Below are positions 5,015-6,693 of a stretch of 6,693 nucleotides of DNA, in pieces. The DNA is taken from NCBI GenBank assembly GCA_964383905.1, contig CAYLJO010000289.1:1-6693 (forward strand), written 5' to 3'. The notes under the pieces were generated by a model. That model was not told the DNA's origin. It saw only the letters and a list, made by a program, of their open reading frames with translations, and searched no databases. Numbering within the stretch: position 1 is the first letter of the stretch; each line of letters starts with the position of its first letter. A program made the position numbers and the translations under genes. Source of the stretch: CAYLJO01 sp964383905. GTDB lineage: Bacteria; Acidobacteriota; Blastocatellia; Pyrinomonadales; Pyrinomonadaceae.

Positions 5015-6693
5015 ATGTCGCACCTTCCACACTACCGTTTACGCCCTCTGCCGAGTAAGAATGCTCGCCCCCTCCTCTCCGGTCGCCTTCCTCTCCTGCT
5101 CGGGCTCAGCCTCATGGCACTCCTGCTCGGTTGTGGCGTCTTCATTTTCTGTGTCTCGGCGCAGCAACATATTTCGCCCGAAGATCGAGAGGCGGCATTT
5201 AATCTCAAAGCTGATAGATTATTGAGGGCGGTGCGCCGCGCCGCAGATGAAGACCGGCTTTCCGCTCGTGAGGGCCGGTTGCGGTCGGACCATTCACAGA
5301 TTGAGGCCCTCTCTCACCTGGCCCGTGTCAGGCCTCAGCCTGATGGCACGGCCAGTGTGGGTGTGCTCGTCAAGCTGGCGAAGACCAGCACTGCGGAGTT
5401 AAAAGCGGCCGGTTTTGCGGTCGGGGCGCGGGTGGGTGACGTGGCCACAGTAGAGATAGACGTCAATCGGCTTCCCGAGCTCGCTTCCTTGAGTTCTGTG
5501 CGCAAAATATCGGCCTCCGCCTACCGTCATCCGCTGAACGACAGGGCGCGGCAAGCCATCGGCGTGGACAATAGCTCCGGTCAGCGCGCCGTCTCACAGA
5601 CTGGGCGCGGCGTGGTCGTCGGCGTGATCGATTCGGGGGTGGATTTCCGCCACCCGGATTTCACCCTTCCTGGCAGCAACGGCCAGCGGACACGGATCAA
5701 GGCGCTGCTGGACATGACCGTCTACGGGTCGCAGACGCCCGACCCGGGCTGGAATTACACGCTGGCGGGCGGGAGTGCGCCGATCGGCCGCCTCTACACG
5801 GAAGCGGACATCAACGCCGCGCTGCAAGTAGCGAAACCAGCCGACCAGAATGCTGATCTAGTTAAAGAAAGAGACACAAATGGGCACGGGACGCACGTCG
5901 CGGGGACGGCGGCCGGCAACGGTCAGGCGGCCACTGCGGCGCCGGGGACATACTCGGGGATGGCGCCCGAAGCTGATCTTGTGATTGTGAAGGCCAGTCG
6001 CCAGAACGATGGTCATGCCAGCTTCGGCACCGACGACATCATCAACAGTCTCAATTTTATCCAGCAAAAAGCGGCGGAGCTGGGCGAGCCCTTTGTCATC
6101 AACATGAGTCTCGGTGGGCATGGCGGCAGCCCGCACGACGGGACCGACCCGGACGAAAGAGCGATCGATAACCTGGTTAATGGCGGGCTGGGTCGCGCTG
6201 TCAGCGTGGCCGCCGGTAATGACGGCGGTGCGGGCGTCCATGCCAGCGGCAGTGTGCCGGCGGGCGGCGATCTGACGCTTAATCTTAATGCTTCAAACAA
6301 TCCGCAATCTTTTACCCTGTATTACCCGAATGCCGACAGGTTCAACATCACAGTCACTCTCCCTGACGGCAGTAGGTTAAGCTCCGGCACCTTTAATGGG
6401 CCACCGGTGAGCAACAACTACCTGACCATCTATAACGGGACGGATGATAAACAAGACAGCGACCCGACGAATGATCAAAGCAGTATCTATATTGTTTTTA
6501 AGAAGGGGGCCGAGAAGCTAGGGGCGAATTGGACATTTACACTGCATGGCGTCACGGTGACGACCGGCCACTTTGATGTCTGGGTGGAGGACGGCCGCTT
6601 CGCCGCTCCATACGTCGACGATTCACACCTGGTCGGCTCGCCCGGCACCTCGCGCGGGGCGATCACGGTCGGGGCCTTTGTCACGCGCTCAAT
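5015..6693 (+). CDS. Exported subtilisin-family (S8) serine peptidase, CspA-like, 3' end outside window
   Basis: A secreted endopeptidase; the frame is open for 559 codons to the window edge. Residues 1-49 form an export signal: basic N-region, hydrophobic core 25-38, then LLGC with Cys40 as a possible lipidation site. VSA-QQ at 47-51 offers an alternative signal peptidase I cut. Residues about 50-185 look like a propeptide (VGVLVKLAK, then VGDVATVEIDV). The catalytic domain shows Asp206 in GVIDSGVDFRHPDF, His291 in NGHGTHVAGT, NMSLGG at 363-368 and oxyanion Asn402 in AAGNDGG. Between about 408 and 535 lies a beta-rich insertion (LTLNLN, YYPNADRFNITVTLPDG, NYLTIYNGTDD), placed where CspA/CspB-type subtilases carry an inserted jelly-roll. 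The core then resumes with PGTSRGAITVGAF at 543-555. That GTS is not the nucleophile; the GTSMAAP motif should follow within roughly 100 residues beyond the edge. C-terminal modules cannot be judged. The gene runs divergently from the GH2 gene. Family certain; subgroup likely. Confidence 0.95.
   Translation, partial: MSHLPHYRLRPLPSKNARPLLSGRLPLLLGLSLMALLLGCGVFIFCVSAQQHISPEDREAAFNLKADRLLRAVRRAADEDRLSAREGRLRSDHSQIEALSHLARVRPQPDGTASVGVLVKLAKTSTAELKAAGFAVGARVGDVATVEIDVNRLPELASLSSVRKISASAYRHPLNDRARQAIGVDNSSGQRAVSQTGRGVVVGVIDSGVDFRHPDFTLPGSNGQRTRIKALLDMTVYGSQTPDPGWNYTLAGGSAPIGRLYTEADINAALQVAKPADQNADLVKERDTNGHGTHVAGTAAGNGQAATAAPGTYSGMAPEADLVIVKASRQNDGHASFGTDDIINSLNFIQQKAAELGEPFVINMSLGGHGGSPHDGTDPDERAIDNLVNGGLGRAVSVAAGNDGGAGVHASGSVPAGGDLTLNLNASNNPQSFTLYYPNADRFNITVTLPDGSRLSSGTFNGPPVSNNYLTIYNGTDDKQDSDPTNDQSSIYIVFKKGAEKLGANWTFTLHGVTVTTGHFDVWVEDGRFAAPYVDDSHLVGSPGTSRGAITVGAFVTRS

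Noticed and set aside
6641..6655. GTS in PGTSRGAITVGAF as the catalytic Ser motif of the S8 peptidase
   Set aside because: This segment matches the conserved strand that precedes the active-site Ser region in subtilases; the real GTSMAAP-type motif should lie past the window edge.
1..6693. CRISPR array, defence island, prophage or biosynthetic cluster
   Set aside because: No regularly spaced repeats, no cas, restriction, toxin-antitoxin or phage genes, and no clustering of related enzymes; the two intact genes appear unrelated.

Overview
The window looks like bacterial chromosome with GC-rich coding regions. My best guess is Acidobacteriota (Blastocatellia-like). This rests on DUF4214-type fragments with the DGVDL-SQR signature and on a secreted S8 peptidase with a CspA-like insertion, both of which I recall as common there. 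Chloroflexota is a possible alternative. The assignment is inference; no rRNA or marker gene is present.

Left part (1-853, + strand): a high-GC3 coding remnant without a recognisable product (32-292) runs into a PilZ-domain gene (285-685). That gene is broken by a one-base deletion near 391 and an in-frame TAA at 416-418. It is followed by about 170 bases with an imperfect hairpin and a short direct-repeat pair but no gene.

Middle-left (854-1747, - strand): a decayed IS200/IS605-type element. Its tnpB has lost the N-terminal region, carries an apparent deletion between RuvC I and RuvC II, and is frameshifted at a CG-dinucleotide run (1013-1023). The last 47 codons, with the DRDHNAA motif, continue in another frame to 870. 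The right-end hairpin (863-882) overlaps the tnpB stop. The 103 bases up to the next gene hold no clear feature.

Middle (1851-3680, - strand): an intact cytoplasmic glycoside hydrolase family 2 enzyme with both catalytic glutamates, a good ribosome binding site and a candidate promoter at 3808-3836.

Right spacer (about 3.7-5.0 kb): 1.3 kb without an intact gene. It holds two related, decayed fragments of a DUF4214 module, 225 bases apart in the same orientation. The rest shows only a small perfect hairpin.

Right end (5015-6693, + strand): an exported subtilisin-family (S8) peptidase with an extended -10 promoter and a strong ribosome binding site. It has Asp, His and oxyanion Asn in place and a beta-rich insertion like that of CspA/CspB-type subtilases. 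The window ends before the catalytic Ser.

The two intact genes are divergent and show no sign of working together. I see no defence island, CRISPR array, biosynthetic cluster or other multi-gene system. The main interest is gene decay and mobile-element residue: three or four broken genes in under 7 kb.
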